Of a DNA stretch of 11,199 bases, positions 9,189 to 11,199 are shown one piece after another (within the stretch, counting starts at the first letter, position 1; the number at the start of each line of letters is the position of its first letter). The notes below the pieces were generated by a model. It saw only the letters and a list, made by a program, of their open reading frames with translations. It had not been told where the DNA came from and ran no database searches. The position numbers and the translations under genes are program-made. The stretch lies in contig WKLE02001483.1 of the NCBI GenBank assembly GCA_014885115.2, positions 1-11,199 on the forward strand. Direction: 5' to 3'. Origin of the DNA: Asterionellopsis glacialis (taxonomy: Eukaryota > Bacillariophyta > Plagiogrammaphyceae > Rhaphoneidales > Asterionellopsidaceae).

Positions 9189-9293
9189 CCGCGAATCCCG
9201 AAATCTTGTATCCGGGCTATCCAAAGGTTTCATTGCAATTCATTTTGTAATGTTGTGTATGATCACTAATGACTCATGATCTTGCTTGGTCGC

Positions 9294-9308
9294 GTTCCTT
9301 TTAGGAAC
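9294..9308. repeat. 6-bp hairpin-capable inverted repeat
   Basis: GTTCCT, a TTT loop and AGGAAC form a perfect short inverted repeat at the left end of the palindrome-rich promoter block. A bZIP/AP-1-like TGACTCA lies just upstream at 9270-9276, inside a GATCA...TGATC inverted pair (9261-9281). Confidence 0.5.
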
Positions 9309-9425
9309 CTACTCTCTGTATGTAGTTCTACCGTAGGACCCTACGTACATGTACCTGTAGGCCTACTACTAGGACTTGTTAGTAAGTAGGACCAACGGTA
9401 CCAGGTAGGACCCTACCATGGTAGG
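9308..9425. promoter_or_regulatory. Cluster of GTAGG/CCTAC palindromes upstream of the DUF4336 gene
   Basis: Nine GTAGG or CCTAC pentamers lie in 118 bp: CCTAC at 9308, 9340, 9362 and 9412; GTAGG at 9333, 9357, 9386, 9405 and 9421. They pair into perfect or near-perfect palindromes: GTAGG-AC-CCTAC (9333-9344), GTACATGTAC (9345-9354 region), GTAGGCCTAC (9357-9366), GGTAGG-AC-CCTACC (9404-9417) and the 14-bp CCTACCATGGTAGG (9412-9425). The block ends 260 bp before the DUF4336 start codon, so a regulatory role is reasonable, but the words could also be a dispersed intergenic repeat typical of the genome. The pattern is seen directly; the function is inferred. Confidence 0.6.
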
Positions 9426-9446
9426 ACTCGATAATATCTGTCCACT

Positions 9447-9566
9447 ATGATTCCACCCAGAGGCATGTTTTCTCCCATTTCTTGCGACACAACAACACGA
9501 CCACTCCTCTCACACCTTTCTCATCCGCCCATCGACTCGTCAATCATACTACTCGCATCCTTTTAA
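9447..9566 (+). CDS. Upstream ORF in the leader of the DUF4336 gene, 39 codons
   Basis: ATG at 9447 (a second ATG at 9465) opens a 39-codon frame ending TAA at 9564-9566, in the same phase as the downstream gene. The product is Ser/Thr/Pro/Leu-rich with almost no acidic residues, as in many organelle presequences. Three readings are possible: a regulatory upstream ORF, a first exon whose intron removes the stops at 9564 and 9657, or chance in a pyrimidine-rich 5' leader. I see no strong GT...AG pair, so the exon reading is only an idea. Confidence 0.25.
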   Translation: MIPPRGMFSPISCDTTTRPLLSHLSHPPIDSSIILLASF

Positions 9567-9686
9567 GAAGCAACACAGCACCAGTCGGCCAGCACCTCCA
9601 AGAAGGTCGCACTGTTATAAGAAAGGAAGAGAAGAAGAATCCCCTCAAAACGATTCTAGCAGGCAAAACACATTCTATCAGAAGTC

Positions 9687-10571
9687 ATGAAGGATCATGT
9701 CACTAGAGAAAAGAAGCAACCTGACTCTGACGAGATCGAAGTCGTAGGTTACCGTCCAGAGGATGTGATTCACTGTCTGCCTAAACCCGAGCTTGATTTA
9801 ACTAATTATGTACCAGACCCTGATAAAATATGTCCTAAAACAAATCTACTAACTCCTTGGGGTCCTTCTATTTGGTTCGTCGACGGTCCCATAGTTTCGT
9901 TCTACGGATATTCCTATTCTACAAGAATGGTCGTGGTGAGTTTAAGCCAGGGTGGTGGTTCATTAATATGGAGTCCGATTCCTCTTTCAAATGAATTAGC
10001 AAATGAAATCGAAGGACGCGCCGGTGGTGTTAGACACATTGTGGCACCTAATATGTATCACAATCGAAATCTAAAAGAATGGAGTGACAGATATCCATTG
10101 GCTAAGATACATGCCGCTCCAGGACTTCCTGAACGCGAGGGTGTTGGTTCAGAAGACTTAATTTTTGACTTTTTACTAACAGATGACATCCATAGAGATT
10201 TGTCACTGGATTTAGATCAGGTTTTATTTCGGGGTTCTTATTGTGATGAAGCTGTTTTGTATCATCGATTATCGGGGACAATAATTTTTGCAGACTTGAT
10301 ACAGCGCCATTACGAATGCAATTGTACAGGAATGTATGGTGAAATGATGAGATTGAACGGAGTTGTTGGGGAACAAGGAGGTACTCCAAAGCCATGGAGA
10401 CTAAGCTTTTGGTGGAATGGGAACAAGAAGATGGCTCAGAATGCCTTGCATGTAATCTTGGACAGGTGGAAACCAAAAATGATGATCGTGGCCCACGGAG
10501 AAAATTCAACTGAAGGAGCCACAGACCTAGTTGCGAATGCCCTCTCATGGATGACAACATCTGATATCTAG
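9687..10571 (+). CDS. DUF4336 family protein (metallo-beta-lactamase-fold-like), 294 aa
   Basis: This is an intact intronless gene. The start is the first in-frame ATG after the TAG at 9657-9659. Residues 1-50 are hydrophilic and poorly conserved, with no clear signal or transit peptide. The DUF4336 pattern then runs to the end: PWGPSIWFVDGPI (57-69), SYSTRM (76-81), LIWSPIPLS (93-101), the VAPNMYHNRNLKEW block (119-132), YPLAKIHAAPGL (136-147), LFRG (180-183), the IIFADLI strand (199-205) and IVAHGE near the C-terminus (267-272). The family (about 230-290 aa) is thought to share the metallo-hydrolase fold, with His in the APN..H and AHG motifs as likely metal ligands; no reaction is established. 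Base use is CpG-normal, unlike the tract to its left. Family call is confident, function unknown. Confidence 0.92.
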   Translation: MKDHVTREKKQPDSDEIEVVGYRPEDVIHCLPKPELDLTNYVPDPDKICPKTNLLTPWGPSIWFVDGPIVSFYGYSYSTRMVVVSLSQGGGSLIWSPIPLSNELANEIEGRAGGVRHIVAPNMYHNRNLKEWSDRYPLAKIHAAPGLPEREGVGSEDLIFDFLLTDDIHRDLSLDLDQVLFRGSYCDEAVLYHRLSGTIIFADLIQRHYECNCTGMYGEMMRLNGVVGEQGGTPKPWRLSFWWNGNKKMAQNALHVILDRWKPKMMIVAHGENSTEGATDLVANALSWMTTSDI

Positions 10572-10612
10572 AGACCCTACACTAGAAGTATGGAATTTTG
10601 AGAATCTTCTTA

Positions 10613-10628
10613 AAAATTGTACAATTTT
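10613..10628. repeat. 16-bp perfect palindrome in the convergent intergenic region
   Basis: AAAATTGTACAATTTT reads the same on both strands, 42 bp after the DUF4336 stop. It lies in the 164-bp gap between two convergent genes. Three AAC(AC)TTTTTT-like runs and TTTGCGCAAA (10692-10701) follow. A 3'-end processing or termination role for either gene is possible but not shown. Confidence 0.6.
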
Positions 10629-10735
10629 GTTTAATTCACTACGTCGAGTTTTTGAACACTTTTTTATCAACTTTTTTCATGCTAGGCACCTTTTGCGCAA
10701 ACTTTTTTTAATCTCTCGTCTAAAATGAATGATTA

Positions 10736-11199
10736 TTAGTCCATAAATTCAAGAATAGAATCATCCCCCATCGAATCAATTGTAATATCCATTACTTCCT
10801 TCACATAGTCTTCTACCAACGAACTTGCGCCATGGACAACATCCATCATGGCATCGCCTGCTGCTACGGTTGCTGTCGCTATAGAATGTGAAATATCAGA
10901 AATATCATCGAGGGTTACTCCTGCTTATTGAGGCAATTTCCATTTAGGGCTGAAACACATTCCTTTATTTCCTAGGCAATATTCAGAAGAACTTTTCTTT
11001 CTGTCACCTCGCTGTTTATGATTGTGTAAATCCTGGTCCGATACATTATCGTCTTGAAAGGTCTTCTGGAGTTCAGTAATCCACCCCCAAACATGATCAG
11101 TCATATCCTTGGCACTTTTTCTGGTTTCATTTCGCTGTCTGTCACTTTGTACATCCTGGTGCGAAAATAGATCATCTTGTAAGGTCTTCTGGATTTCAG
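10736..11199 (-). CDS. 3' end of an unidentified repeat-bearing gene with an in-frame TAA (partial)
   Basis: On the minus strand one frame is open from the right edge for 90 codons to TAA at 10925-10927, then continues in the same frame for 62 further codons to TAA at 10736-10738. The first part is hydrophilic and Gln/Asp/Lys-rich, with two 41-residue repeats beginning E(I/L)QKT(L/F)QDD. The second part (AGVTLDDISDIS... ending GDDSILEFMD) is Ala/Asp-rich, acidic and protein-like. CAG directly follows the TAA, so an intron ending at about 10922-10925 could remove the stop. A nonsense mutation, or a true end at 10925 with a fortuitous tail, are the alternatives. I do not recognise the protein. 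It is convergent with the DUF4336 gene and its start lies beyond the window. Confidence 0.5.
10954..11199 (-). repeat. 123-bp (41-aa) tandem repeat, two copies, continuing past the edge
   Basis: The blocks 11025-11076 and 11148-11199 match at about 42 of 52 positions at an offset of exactly 123 bp. Weaker colinear similarity extends through each unit (CGCTGT, CTTTTTCT-like words). The period is a multiple of three and keeps the minus-strand frame, so selection at protein level is likely. As the best-matching block touches the right edge, more copies may lie outside. Confidence 0.8.

Noticed and set aside
9482..9706. 74-codon plus-strand frame overlapping the DUF4336 start
   Set aside because: It has no ATG, lies in the pyrimidine-rich leader and is out of phase with the gene. 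It is best read as 5' untranslated sequence.
10102..10560. 152-codon open frame on the minus strand
   Set aside because: It lies wholly inside and antisense to the clear DUF4336 gene, and its product matches no family I know. It is a shadow of the real gene.

Overview
The window looks like nuclear DNA of a eukaryote, most plausibly a diatom or related stramenopile. The evidence is a long stretch of gene-poor, AT-rich DNA, a decayed Ty3/gypsy LTR retrotransposon, an apparently intronless gene of the DUF4336 family (bacteria, cyanobacteria and algae/plants), and a promoter region full of short GTAGG/CCTAC palindromes. The taxon is inferred from style only and is not proven.

Layout. (1) 1 to about 2490, + strand: the 3' two thirds of a dead Ty3/gypsy element. 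Remnants run in the order gag zinc knuckle, RT palm/thumb, RNase H, integrase zinc finger, integrase core and C-terminal GPY/F-like module. A large internal deletion has removed protease and the front half of RT. Four stop codons and about five frameshifts break the rest. (2) About 2490 to 9188: a 6.7 kb gene desert with no gene I can defend. It holds a few short open stretches (probably chance or relics), a 30-bp triple tandem repeat and small microsatellites. Its most striking property is near-total absence of CpG: I count only four CG dinucleotides (2664, 5237, 7201, 7751). (3) 9189 to 11199: CpG frequency returns to normal abruptly. A promoter/leader region with a palindrome cluster is followed by an intact DUF4336 gene (9687-10571, +). 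This faces, tail to tail, the 3' end of an unidentified minus-strand gene that runs off the right edge. That gene has a 41-residue (123-bp) tandem repeat and an in-frame TAA.

Interpretation. The sequence fits a silenced, probably CpG-methylated transposon graveyard next to active genes. In the retroelement, most recognisable missense changes (expected Arg read as Cys/His/Trp, integrase Asp read as Asn, Glu read as Lys) are what CpG deamination would give. I found no convincing new multi-gene system. The best leads are the extreme CpG erasure with its sharp edge, and the repeat-bearing minus-strand gene with the internal stop.
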